A stretch of 64,000 nt of DNA, from positions 1-64,000 of the forward strand of contig JAEELE010000096.1 in the NCBI GenBank assembly GCA_016288755.1, given 5' to 3'. Positions within the stretch are counted from its first letter, which is position 1; the number at the start of each line of letters is the position of its first letter. Origin of the DNA: Oscillospiraceae bacterium. Its GTDB lineage: Bacteria > Bacillota > Clostridia > Oscillospirales > Ruminococcaceae. The position numbers and the translations under genes are program-made. Under the pieces are notes generated by a model. That model saw only the letters and a list, made by a program, of their open reading frames with translations, did not search any database and had not been told where the DNA came from. Below, piece by piece: positions 41,812-49,994 of the stretch.

Positions 41812-42816
41812 TTATTCGGTGAAGAAGCGCTGGTTTGCCTCGAAGGAAGCGTGCGGGCGAATCTCCACATAGCCCGTGACCTCCGGCGACAGGCTGAGGT
41901 TCGGCGCGTCGATCATCGCGGTCATCGGCTCGGGACAGAAATACCCGTTGAAGCCCTTGTCATTCCAGATGATCCAGAAGCGGTATTCCCCGCTGATCTG
42001 ATAGCAGATGCGCTTGCCGCTCGCCGAATCCTCCACGACTGCGCCGTAGAAGAGCTGCCCGTCGAGCGTGCCGGTCTCCGCCTGATACATGTCGTTGTCG
42101 ATATTCTGGAGCACCGGAACCTTCGTCCCGTTTTTATACTCCAGATCGGAGAGCTTGGGCTCGAGCAGGCGCTCGGTCGGCAGGCAGCGCTCATTGAGCT
42201 CGCAGCGCTTGCCGATCGGCACGGTCAGACGCATGTCCTCTGCTTTTGCGCCGTCGAGGAAGGGCGCCTGAATGGTCGTGTGGGTCGCCACCGAGATCGG
42301 CAGCATCTTGTCGGAGAGGTTGAAGATCGCGATCTTGTGCTCCAGCCCGCACTCCGAGAGCGTGAAGGTCAGCTCTGCGCGGAATTTCAGCGGCAGATAC
42401 TTGAAAAACGGGTCGTTCTCGTCGTAGATGTATTCGGTCTGGACGATCGCACAGTTCTCGTCCGCGTGGTGATAGACGACATTGTGCACGCGCTTGTGCA
42501 GGAAGCCGTGAATATGGTTGTGCCACGGTGCGGGCTCGTTGACCGGGAGCTGATAGACAGCATCGGAGGTCCTGAGCACGCCGTCGGCGAAGCGGTTCGG
42601 CAGATAGAGCGTCGGCAGACCCCAGACCTCGGCGGACTGCCGCAGGGTCTCCGCCGTATTATCGGGGGAGAAGCGGAAAACGTCGATATTGTTCTTCACA
42701 TCGCGCAGGCGGATGACATTCGAGCCGATCTCGTAGGCAATATATGCCTCGTAGCCGCCCGCACAGAGCTGGATGCAGGGTGTACCGTTCAGTACTGTTT
42801 GCTGCGTTGTGTTCAT
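41812..42816 (-). CDS. aldose 1-epimerase (galactose mutarotase-like) family protein
   Basis: A 334-residue cytosolic protein with the beta-sandwich pattern of mutarotase-like enzymes. HNHIHGFLHKR carries the conserved histidine pair, a later THTTIQAPF follows, and CPEPMTAMIDAPNL matches the C-terminal catalytic-glutamate region. The substrate sugar cannot be told. AAGGAGG lies 12 bases before ATG 42816, a long spacing, but the frame and family start agree. It is a single-gene unit with a promoter at 42867-42895. Confidence 0.85.
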   Translation of the reverse strand: MNTTQQTVLNGTPCIQLCAGGYEAYIAYEIGSNVIRLRDVKNNIDVFRFSPDNTAETLRQSAEVWGLPTLYLPNRFADGVLRTSDAVYQLPVNEPAPWHNHIHGFLHKRVHNVVYHHADENCAIVQTEYIYDENDPFFKYLPLKFRAELTFTLSECGLEHKIAIFNLSDKMLPISVATHTTIQAPFLDGAKAEDMRLTVPIGKRCELNERCLPTERLLEPKLSDLEYKNGTKVPVLQNIDNDMYQAETGTLDGQLFYGAVVEDSASGKRICYQISGEYRFWIIWNDKGFNGYFCPEPMTAMIDAPNLSLSPEVTGYVEIRPHASFEANQRFFTE

Positions 42817-42866
42817 TTCAATGATGCGCCTCCTTACAGGGTCAGATACTGCATTTCATTCAATTC

Positions 42867-42895
42867 AGTATAGCATATTTTCACGAAAAAGGCAA
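42867..42895 (-). promoter_or_regulatory. promoter of the epimerase-like gene
   Basis: Minus-strand TTGCCT and TATACT are separated by 17 bp; the spacer TTTTC...AATATGC matches the gat and G3E promoters. Confidence 0.7.
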
Positions 42896-43061
42896 GTGAT
42901 GCCGTGAATTTTGTCAATCTGTACGAATATCGCACCGATTTTTAGGCAGAACGCGAAGGGAAAGCTGTCGAAACTGACGAAACTGCACAAAACAGCCGGA
43001 AGCCCCGCAGCAGCCGGATACCGGCATTGTGCGGGGCTCTGATTCCGGATTGTTCGGGGGG

Positions 43062-43271
43062 TCAGGTCTGTGCGTGCTCCGGGATGCGGTCGCGGAACAG
43101 GAATGAGATACACCAGACAGCGGAAATCGCTACCAGAATGTAAATCATTCTGCTGACGACGGATGCGGCACCGCCGAACATCCACGCGACGAGATCCAGC
43201 TCAAAGATGCCGACAAGACCCCAGTTGATTCCGCCGATGACCAGCAGGATCAACGCTAGCTTATCCCACAT
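43062..43271 (-). CDS. DUF378 family small membrane protein
   Basis: A 69-residue protein with two hydrophobic segments: LALILLVIGGINWGLVGIF and a second around MIYILVAISAVWCISFLF. The GGINWGLVG motif and short length identify the DUF378 (YuzA-like) family, whose function is not known. The ATG at 43271 was chosen from the family start and an AGAGGA upstream; the frame is open further but covers the promoter and repeat DNA. It has its own promoter. Confidence 0.88.
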   Translation of the reverse strand: MWDKLALILLVIGGINWGLVGIFELDLVAWMFGGAASVVSRMIYILVAISAVWCISFLFRDRIPEHAQT

Positions 43272-43328
43272 GAAACAAGTCCTCTTTTCGCATTGTTGAC
43301 AGGGCGTCTGCGCGGCGCCCGTGGTGAT

Positions 43329-43358
43329 AGTATAGACTGTTTCCGGCGCATTATGCAA
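43329..43358 (-). promoter_or_regulatory. promoter of the DUF378 gene
   Basis: Minus-strand TTGCAT and TATACT are separated by 18 bp, about 58 bases before the start. Confidence 0.6.
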
Positions 43359-43400
43359 TGGCAAAATCTGAGAATGCGAAATCAAGACAAATGCAAAATC

Positions 43401-43559
43401 AGGACAGATGCGCAGACACAGCCGTGCCGAATTCAGTTGCGATGCGGCGTTTGGTGTGCGGGGGGGGCGCGGAGCCCGCGCAGGCAATTCCTGTCAGGAC
43501 AAATGCGCAGACACAGCCGTGCCGAATTCAGTCGCGATGCGGCGCTTGGCATGCGGCGG
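43401..43559. repeat. direct repeat of the 3' end of the S1-domain gene
   Basis: About 63 bp at 43401-43463 are repeated, with a few mismatches, at 43496-43559; the shared core includes GCGCAGACACAGCCGTGCCG. The right-hand copy is the last 21 codons of the S1-domain gene, and the left-hand copy lies past its stop. The offset is 95 bp. Confidence 0.8.
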
Positions 43560-44459
43560 AGTATAGACCCACTCGTCCATGTGGTCGCCGGTGAAGAAAT
43601 AATGCAGCGGGGGCGGCGGACACGCCTCGTCAAACACATCGACGATCGCGAGCTTGATCTTCATGCGCTCTGCGACAATGCTCTTGATATACACACTCGC
43701 GCGCTGCCCCGGGCGGATATCCGACCGCAGATCGGCAAGCCCCGCCAGATTCGGCGCGAGCTCGATGAAAATGCCGTAATCCTCGACCGAGCGCACGATG
43801 CCTGCGACCGTCTCGCCCGCGGTGAAGCAGGCGGCGTTCTCCTGCCATGTGCCGAGCAGCTCCTTGTGCGTCAGCAGCACTCTGCCGTTCTCAAAGCCCT
43901 TGACCGCCGCGCGGATCATCTGTCCGACGCGGAAGCGGTCGGCGGGATGCGAAATGCGCGAGACCGAGATCGCGTCGATCGGGATGAGCGAGGGCACGCC
44001 GCAGCCGATATCGACAAAGCACCCGAAGGGCGCAAGATGCGTCACGCGCGCGGGAATGACGTCTCCCGGGCGCAGGCGGCTGATGTAGCTGTCGCGGCAG
44101 TGCTCCTGCTGGGCGCGCCGCGAGAGCACCGCGACGGGGAGTCCGTCCGCGCCCTGCTCGATGCGCATGACCGAAAAGCACACGGGCTTATTCACCCTTG
44201 AGATCAGCGCGATATCGCGCGTGGTGCCCTCGGGGATGCCCATTGCGCCCTCTGCCCGCGGGATCAGCCCGCGCATACAGGGGAGCTCCACATGCAGATT
44301 GTGTCCGCCGTCGCAGATGCGGACCCGCGCTTCGAGCCGCTGCCCGGTCTGCATCGCCGTGCGCAGCGCCGCCTCTGAGCTGAGCCCGGCGGCGTTTTCG
44401 GGGGTGTCGAGCAGGCTCCCCTCCGGCAGATAGCAGGCTTGTGATTCCGTTCGTTCCAT
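43494..44459 (-). CDS. protein with three S1 RNA-binding domains
   Basis: A 321-residue soluble protein. Three S1-like modules can be seen: a divergent one at about residues 38-110 (GQRLEARVRICDGGHNLHVEL), a typical one at 130-200 (GDVIPARVTHLAPFGCFVDIG and ISHPADRFRVGQMIRA), and one at 215-285 (GETVAGIVRSVEDYGIFIELAPNLAGL). It resembles clostridial S1-domain proteins thought to bind mRNA or ribosomes, distinct from the S1 fused to IspH. GGAGG lies 9 bases before the ATG. The extreme C-terminal codons are duplicated downstream. Confidence 0.85.
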   Translation of the reverse strand: MERTESQACYLPEGSLLDTPENAAGLSSEAALRTAMQTGQRLEARVRICDGGHNLHVELPCMRGLIPRAEGAMGIPEGTTRDIALISRVNKPVCFSVMRIEQGADGLPVAVLSRRAQQEHCRDSYISRLRPGDVIPARVTHLAPFGCFVDIGCGVPSLIPIDAISVSRISHPADRFRVGQMIRAAVKGFENGRVLLTHKELLGTWQENAACFTAGETVAGIVRSVEDYGIFIELAPNLAGLADLRSDIRPGQRASVYIKSIVAERMKIKLAIVDVFDEACPPPPLHYFFTGDHMDEWVYTPPHAKRRIATEFGTAVSAHLS

Positions 44460-44658
44460 GCTGTTTGACCTCCAATTTCTTTTGTTGCCTGACTGATTTT
44501 CGGCGGCAGCCCGGAAAACTGCATCTGAATGAAATATGTCCGCTGCTGCGGACGGGCGTTGAATGGCGCAAGCCCCTTATTTCTCCCGGAGATTGCGGCT
44601 CCTGTTACAGATCATCGCGTCGGCAATGCCGCTGTTCCGCATTCCGCATGCAGGCTGA

Positions 44659-44711
44659 TCCCGAAAAGGGATCTTCCCGAAGCGCCGCCTCCTTTTTATT
44701 TTAGGCGGCGC
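44659..44711. other. two adjacent stem-loops in the gap before the hydrogenase operon
   Basis: GATCCC-GAAAA-GGGATC and GCGCCGCCT with its inverse AGGCGGCGC around a T-rich loop lie in the 656-bp gap between the divergent S1-domain and hydrogenase genes. The purpose is unknown. Confidence 0.5.
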
Positions 44712-44798
44712 GCATGGCGAATCCGCGCGAAAAATCTGCATCTGCCAAAAATTGCATGTGAGCGTGTCGAATCGGATCGAAGCGCTGCGTTGCCGGAC

Positions 44799-44823
44799 AA
44801 CTGTCCGCCTCACGCGGACAGTT
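44799..44823. other. perfect 10-bp stem-loop upstream of the hydrogenase promoter
   Basis: AACTGTCCGC and its exact inverse flank a five-base loop CTCAC, 114 bases upstream of the -35. It may be an operator or the end of a short RNA. No gene was recognised in 44460-45115. Confidence 0.5.
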
Positions 44824-44936
44824 AACAAGAAAACAGCGCTGGAAAATAGCGGAAAATCTCAGAAATCATGCGGATTTTCTCTTTGGCTTCGTGGAATCGC
44901 ACGAAAAACACTTGCGAATGTTGTGCGCTTTTCATC

Positions 44937-44965
44937 TTGATTTTTTGTGCGGAATGTAGTATAAT
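44937..44965 (+). promoter_or_regulatory. promoter of the hydrogenase operon
   Basis: TTGATT and TATAAT are separated by 17 bp. The leader to the first start codon is about 145 bases. Confidence 0.75.
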
Positions 44966-45115
44966 AGATAGTGTCTACGTCTGTGCCCGCGCGCCTTTGA
45001 GCGGCTGAACGCACAGCGTACCTCTCCGCGCCCGACCGTCCTTCACGGGCGGACGCAGACCGGCAGCGCAACTGCCGGTACCAATTTTCTTCAGCAAAAA
45101 GGAGGAACAAACAGT

Positions 45116-45619
45116 ATGGCAAAAAAGATCGCAACCATTCCCTTCAAGGGTACTGCGGAGCAGGAGCAGGAGCTGCGTGCTGCCATCGACGCACTCCGGG
45201 ACGATCCCGGATGTCTCATGCCGATCATGCAGAAGGCGCAGGAAATTTACGGCTATCTTCCGATCGAGGTGCAGACTCTGATCGCAGAGGAGCTGGATAT
45301 CCCGCTGGAAAAGGTGTTCGGCGTCGCAACCTTCTACGCGCAGTTTACGATGTCTCCCAAGGGCAAATACCGCATTTCGGTCTGCCTCGGCACCGCGTGC
45401 TACGTCAAGGGCTCCGGTGCCGTCATGGAAAAGCTCGAGCAGACGCTTGGCATCGAGTCCGGTGAGATCACGCAGGACGGCAAGTTCTCGCTCGATGACT
45501 GCCGCTGTGTCGGCGCATGCGGTCTGGCGCCCGTCGTCACGATCAACGACGACGTCTACGGCAGACTGACCGGAAGCACCAAGGAGATCGAGGAAATTCT
45601 CGCGAAATACGCCGATTGA
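45116..45619 (+). CDS. hydC: NuoE-like [2Fe-2S] subunit of the [FeFe] hydrogenase (HydC)
   Basis: A 167-residue thioredoxin-like ferredoxin subunit. The four [2Fe-2S] ligands lie in CLGTAC and CRCVGAC, the NuoE spacing. The N-terminal helical part has LMPIMQKAQEIYGYLP. In trimeric hydrogenases this subunit links to the flavin subunit HydB. AAGGAGG is well placed before the ATG. It is first in a three-gene operon, 27 bases ahead of the NuoF-like gene. Confidence 0.95.
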   Translation: MAKKIATIPFKGTAEQEQELRAAIDALRDDPGCLMPIMQKAQEIYGYLPIEVQTLIAEELDIPLEKVFGVATFYAQFTMSPKGKYRISVCLGTACYVKGSGAVMEKLEQTLGIESGEITQDGKFSLDDCRCVGACGLAPVVTINDDVYGRLTGSTKEIEEILAKYAD

Positions 45620-45646
45620 TTCGGACGGAATTACAGGAGGTTTACT

Positions 45647-47554
45647 ATGAAGACATTGCAGGAGCTTACTGCAATCAAGGAAGCCATGCGTGCAGAAATG
45701 GCGCTCCGTCTGGGCAAGGAGCACGACGGCGCAAAGTACGAGAAGCATGTGCTCATGTGCGGCGGTACCGGATGTACCTCTTCCGGCTCTATGAAGATCG
45801 CCGATGAGCTCGAAAAGCTGCTGAAGGAAAAGGGCATCGAGGAAAAGGTCTTTGTCGTGCGCACCGGCTGCTTCGGTCTCTGCGAGCGCGGACCGATCAT
45901 GATCGTCTATCCCGAGGGCGCATTCTATACCCATGTCAAAATGGAAATGATCCCCCGCATCGTCGATGAGCACCTGATCGGCGGCAAGCCCGTCAAGGAG
46001 TTCCTCTACGACGAGACCGTGACCGAGGGCTCCGACGAGATCAAGTCCCTCGCACAGACCACCTTCTATGCGAAGCAGCACCGTGTTGCACTGCGCAACT
46101 GCGGCCTGATTAACCCGGAGGACATTAAGGAGTACATCGCCAGAAAGGGCTATATGGCACTGCACAAGGTGCTGACCGAGATGACCCCCGAGACCGTCAT
46201 TCAGGAGATCCTCGATTCGGGGCTCCGCGGCAGAGGCGGCGGCGGCTTCCCGACCGGTCAGAAGTGGAAGCTCGCCCGCAATCTCGTTCCGGATGCAGAT
46301 CAGAAGTATGTCTGCTGCAACGCCGACGAGGGCGACCCGGGCGCGTTCATGGACCGCTCCGTGCTGGAGGGTGACCCGCATGTTGTGCTCGAGGCTATGG
46401 CGATCGCAGGCTTTGCAATCGGCGCAAATCAGGGCTATATCTATGTCCGTGCGGAATATCCGATCGCGGTTCAGCGTCTCCGCATCGCGATCCAGCAGGC
46501 GCGCGAGAACGGCATGCTCGGCAAGGATATCTTCGGCACCGGCTTTGATTTCGATATCGACCTGAGACTCGGTGCAGGCGCATTCGTCTGCGGCGAGGAG
46601 ACCGCACTGATGACCTCGATCGAGGGCAACCGCGGTGAGCCGCGTCCGCGTCCGCCGTTCCCGGCAGAGCAGGGTCTCTACCGCAAGCCGACCATTCTGA
46701 ACAACGTCGAGACCTACGCAAACGTCCCGCAGATCATTCTGAAGGGCGCACAGTGGTATGCCTCGATGGGCAACGGCAATTCCAAGGGCACGAAGGTCTT
46801 CGCGCTCGGCGGCAAGATCAAGAACACCGGTCTGGTCGAGGTGTCGATGGGCACGACCCTCCGCGAGATCATCGAGGAGATCGGCGGCGGCATCCCGAAC
46901 GGCAAGAAGTTCAAGGCGGCACAGGCGGGCGGTCCCTCCGGCGGCTGCATCCCGCTCCAGCACTATGACGTCAACGTCGACTACGATTCGCTCGCAGCGA
47001 TCGGCTGCATGATCGGCTCGGGCGGTCTGATCGTTCTGGACGAGGACAACTGCATGGTCGATATCGCGAAGTTCTTCCTCCAGTTCACGATGGACGAGTC
47101 CTGCGGCAAGTGTACGCCGTGCCGCATCGGCACCAAGCGTCTCTATGAGATCCTTGACCGCATCACCAAGGGCAACGGCAAGCTCGAGGATATCGACAAG
47201 CTCGAGGAGCTCTGCCAGTATATCAAGACCAACTCCCTCTGCGGTCTGGGTCAGACGGCTCCGAACCCTGTGCTCTCCACGCTCCGCTTCTTCCGCGATG
47301 AGTACATCGCACACATTGTCGACAAGAAGTGCCCGGCAGGCGTCTGCAAGGACCTGCTGCAGTTCACGATCGACAAGGAGAAGTGCATCGGCTGCGGCAT
47401 GTGCGCAAAGCAGTGCCCGGCCTCCGCGATCGCAAGAACTGAATACGTCGCGCCGGGTCACAAGCTCGCATCGTTCGAGATCGACAGCGAAAAGTGCGTC
47501 AAGTGCGGCGCCTGCATGGCACAGTGCAAGTTCAAGGCGATCAGCAAGCAGTAA
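45647..47554 (+). CDS. hydB: NuoF-like flavin/iron-sulfur subunit of the [FeFe] hydrogenase (HydB)
   Basis: A 635-residue diaphorase subunit. An N-terminal thioredoxin-like [2Fe-2S] domain (CGGTGC and TGCFGLCERGP) is followed by the NuoF core with GRGGGGFPTGQKW for FMN/NADH binding, the [4Fe-4S] cluster CGKCTPCRIGT, and a C-terminal two-cluster ferredoxin (CIGCGMCAKQCP and CVKCGACMAQC). This layout is that of HydB in electron-bifurcating or NAD-dependent hydrogenases. AGGAGG precedes the ATG. It is followed 14 bases later by the catalytic subunit. Confidence 0.96.
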   Translation: MKTLQELTAIKEAMRAEMALRLGKEHDGAKYEKHVLMCGGTGCTSSGSMKIADELEKLLKEKGIEEKVFVVRTGCFGLCERGPIMIVYPEGAFYTHVKMEMIPRIVDEHLIGGKPVKEFLYDETVTEGSDEIKSLAQTTFYAKQHRVALRNCGLINPEDIKEYIARKGYMALHKVLTEMTPETVIQEILDSGLRGRGGGGFPTGQKWKLARNLVPDADQKYVCCNADEGDPGAFMDRSVLEGDPHVVLEAMAIAGFAIGANQGYIYVRAEYPIAVQRLRIAIQQARENGMLGKDIFGTGFDFDIDLRLGAGAFVCGEETALMTSIEGNRGEPRPRPPFPAEQGLYRKPTILNNVETYANVPQIILKGAQWYASMGNGNSKGTKVFALGGKIKNTGLVEVSMGTTLREIIEEIGGGIPNGKKFKAAQAGGPSGGCIPLQHYDVNVDYDSLAAIGCMIGSGGLIVLDEDNCMVDIAKFFLQFTMDESCGKCTPCRIGTKRLYEILDRITKGNGKLEDIDKLEELCQYIKTNSLCGLGQTAPNPVLSTLRFFRDEYIAHIVDKKCPAGVCKDLLQFTIDKEKCIGCGMCAKQCPASAIARTEYVAPGHKLASFEIDSEKCVKCGACMAQCKFKAISKQ

Positions 47555-47568
47555 GGAGGGGTAAGAGC

Positions 47569-49344
47569 ATGAGTGATATGATCAATGTAAAAATCAACGG
47601 CTTTGCTGTTTCCGTTCCGAAGGGTACTTCCATTCTGGAGGCAGCAAGAGCAGCGAGTGTCACCATTCCGACGCTCTGCTATCTGAAGGACATCAATGAG
47701 ATCGGCGCATGCAGAATGTGCATCGTCGAGGCAGCGGAAATGCGCGGTCCGAACCTCGGTCCGGCAAGAATGGTCGCCGCATGTGTCTATCCGGTCTCCG
47801 AGGGCATGGAGGTACAGACCAACTCCCCGAAGGTGCTGGATTCCCGCAGAAAGACGATGGAGCTGCTGCTCTCCAACCACGATATGAAGTGCCTCTCCTG
47901 CGTGCGCAGCAAGAACTGCGAGCTGCAGGCGCTGGCACATGATCTCGGCATCACCGACGCGGACGTCTACGCAGGCGAGCGCACCGAGCACGAGATCGAC
48001 GACTCCGCGGCACACATGATCCGCGACAACAACAAATGTATCCTCTGCCGCCGCTGCGTCGCAGCATGTGCCGTGACACAGGGTATCGGCGTCATCGGTC
48101 CGAATGAGAGAGGCTTCATCACCCGCATCGGCTCGCAGTTCAACAAGGGTCTCGGCGAGACTGCCTGTGTCTCCTGCGGTCAGTGCATCGCGGTCTGCCC
48201 GACCGGCGCGCTGACGGAGAAGGACTTCACGGACAAGGTGTTCGCGGCGATCGCAGACCCGACCAAGCATGTCGTCGTGCAGACCGCACCGTCTGTGCGC
48301 GCGGGTCTGGGCGAGCTCTTCGGCTACCCGATCGGCACGAATGTCGAGGGCAAGATGGCTGCCGCACTGCGCAGACTCGGCTTCGACGTCGTGACCGACA
48401 CCAACTTCGGCGCGGACCTCACCATTCTGGAGGAGGGCACCGAGCTGATCGAGCGCGTCACCAAGGGCGGCGTGCTGCCGATGATCACCTCCTGCTCGCC
48501 GGGCTGGGTCAAGTTCTGTGAGCACTATTTCCCCGATCTGATCCCGAATCTCTCGACCTGCAAGTCTCCGCAGCAGATGCAGGGCGCGATCATCAAGACC
48601 TACTACGCCGAGAAGATGGGCTGGGATCCGAAGGATATCGTTTCCGTGTCGGTCATGCCGTGCACCGCGAAGAAATTCGAGTGCGGCAGAGACGATCAGT
48701 CCGCAGCGGGCGTGCCCGATGTCGACATCGCACTGACGACCCGTGAGCTCGGCAGAATGATCGAGCGCGCAGGCATCGACTTCCGCGCACTGCCGGACGA
48801 GAAGTTCGACGATCCGCTCGGCATCTATTCCGGCGGCGGTCTGATCTTCGGTGCGACCGGCGGCGTCATGGAGGCAGCACTCCGCTTCGCAGTCGAGAAG
48901 ATCAGCGGCGAGAAGCTCGCAGCCGACAAGGTCGAGTTCCGTGAGGTCCGCGGCATCGAGGGCATCAAGGAGGCATCCTACACCGCAGGCGGCGTGACCG
49001 TGAAGGTCGCGGTGGCAAGCGGGCTCGCAAATGCAAGAAAGCTGATGGACAAGGTCCGCGCCGGCGAGGCGGATTACCAGTTCATCGAGATCATGGCTTG
49101 CCCGGGCGGCTGCGTCAACGGCGGCGGTCAGCCGATTCAGCCGGCATCGGTGCGCAACTTCACCGATCTGCGCGCGGAGCGTGCAAAGGCACTCTACAGC
49201 GTCGATGCGGAGATGGAAATGCGCAAGTCGCAGGATAACCCCGCAGTCCAGACGCTCTACAAGGAGTTCCTCGGCGAGGTCGGCGGGCACAAGGCACACG
49301 AGATCCTGCACACCAGCTATGTCGCAAGAAAGGTCAACTTCTGA
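47569..49344 (+). CDS. hydA: [FeFe] hydrogenase catalytic subunit (HydA)
   Basis: A 591-residue hydrogenase. The N-terminus has a [2Fe-2S] plant-type domain (CYLKDINEIGACRMC), a His/Cys cluster and two [4Fe-4S] motifs (CILCRRCVAAC and CVSCGQCIAVCP). The H-cluster motifs are complete: TSCSPGW, MPCTAKKFE and EIMACPGGCVNGGGQP. With the NuoE- and NuoF-like subunits it forms a trimeric enzyme of the group A3 type, which makes or uses H2 with NADH and probably ferredoxin. ATG 47569 has AAGGAGGGG upstream. A strong terminator follows. The maturases HydEFG are not in this window. Confidence 0.97.
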   Translation: MSDMINVKINGFAVSVPKGTSILEAARAASVTIPTLCYLKDINEIGACRMCIVEAAEMRGPNLGPARMVAACVYPVSEGMEVQTNSPKVLDSRRKTMELLLSNHDMKCLSCVRSKNCELQALAHDLGITDADVYAGERTEHEIDDSAAHMIRDNNKCILCRRCVAACAVTQGIGVIGPNERGFITRIGSQFNKGLGETACVSCGQCIAVCPTGALTEKDFTDKVFAAIADPTKHVVVQTAPSVRAGLGELFGYPIGTNVEGKMAAALRRLGFDVVTDTNFGADLTILEEGTELIERVTKGGVLPMITSCSPGWVKFCEHYFPDLIPNLSTCKSPQQMQGAIIKTYYAEKMGWDPKDIVSVSVMPCTAKKFECGRDDQSAAGVPDVDIALTTRELGRMIERAGIDFRALPDEKFDDPLGIYSGGGLIFGATGGVMEAALRFAVEKISGEKLAADKVEFREVRGIEGIKEASYTAGGVTVKVAVASGLANARKLMDKVRAGEADYQFIEIMACPGGCVNGGGQPIQPASVRNFTDLRAERAKALYSVDAEMEMRKSQDNPAVQTLYKEFLGEVGGHKAHEILHTSYVARKVNF

Positions 49345-49360
49345 TCTCAGATGCAAAACA

Positions 49361-49390
49361 AACGGGAGGACGCAATGTCCTCCCGTTTTT
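49361..49390 (+). terminator. intrinsic terminator of the hydrogenase operon
   Basis: An 11-bp perfect stem (AACGGGAGGAC with its inverse) and a five-base loop are followed by a T-run, 17 bases after the stop. Confidence 0.92.
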
Positions 49391-49408
49391 GTGTTGATAA
49401 TAATAGTA

Positions 49409-49463
49409 GTGTCTCCGACGGATGATATTGGGGCAGAGTCCCATTATCATCCGTCGGAGACAC
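49409..49463. repeat. perfect palindromic element with GTGTCTCCGA ends
   Basis: Exact 19-bp inverted repeats (GTGTCTCCGACGGATGATA and its inverse) flank a 17-base loop with further TGGG/CCCA pairing. It is the shortest and most perfect member of the family at 13019 and 36395. Confidence 0.85.
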
Positions 49464-49465
49464 CT

Positions 49466-49981
49466 TTACTTCCCTATTGCCCTGAGCCTTGCGGCGTTGA
49501 CCGTGACCGAGCGGAGCATTGCGTCACACTCGCCGGCGCGTGCCTGTGGGATATGCTCCCAGAGCAGCACCGCCGCGGTCTGCTGCACCTGAATCAGATA
49601 GAGCACGCAGCCCTCCGCCGCCCAGTCGGCACGGAGCGCGGTGAACTTGTCCTCCTTCGCGCGCCGCAGCTGCGGATATCCGCTGACATGCAGCAGCGAC
49701 GAAAAGGTCTCTGTCAGGTCCTCCGCCTTCACGCGCGAGAGCCGCGCCGCAAAGTGCATCACCGTGACGGTCAGCCGGTATTGCCTGTCCTTGCCGCGGA
49801 AAACCGCCTTGTCCCGCGTGTATTCCGCAATGCGGAAATCCTGCGGCATCTGAAAGCGCACCGCCCCCTCAAAGACGCTTGCGGGGCGCGGCAGAAATGC
49901 CACGGAAACGACCTTCTTCCGCCGCAGTCCGAGCCTGCGCAGCAGGGCTTCCAGTCCGTGTTCGGGGTCGCGAATCGGCAT
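49466..49981 (-). CDS. hypothetical soluble protein
   Basis: A 171-residue protein with a basic N-terminus (EALLRRLGLRRKKVV) and a predicted alpha/beta fold. FEGAVRFQMPQDFRI and LTVTVMHFAARLSRVKAEDL are strand-helix stretches, and no cysteine cluster, signal peptide or membrane segment is present. GGGAGG lies 6 bases before the ATG. It starts 13 bases after the degenerate VanY-like gene, and its stop lies next to the palindromic element. I do not recognise the family. Confidence 0.75.
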   Translation of the reverse strand: MPIRDPEHGLEALLRRLGLRRKKVVSVAFLPRPASVFEGAVRFQMPQDFRIAEYTRDKAVFRGKDRQYRLTVTVMHFAARLSRVKAEDLTETFSSLLHVSGYPQLRRAKEDKFTALRADWAAEGCVLYLIQVQQTAAVLLWEHIPQARAGECDAMLRSVTVNAARLRAIGK

Positions 49982-49994
49982 GGTGCACCTCCCG

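Noticed and set aside
41677..41850. Plus-strand frame with SPAAYRKHYG resembling the end of an AraC-type regulator
   Set aside because: It runs straight into the antisense of the epimerase-like gene, has no ribosome-binding site and only about 45 residues look protein-like. At most a remnant.
44529..44825. 98-codon plus-strand frame in the gap before the hydrogenase operon
   Set aside because: It has no ribosome-binding site, crosses three stem-loops and shows no recognisable domain or normal codon bias.
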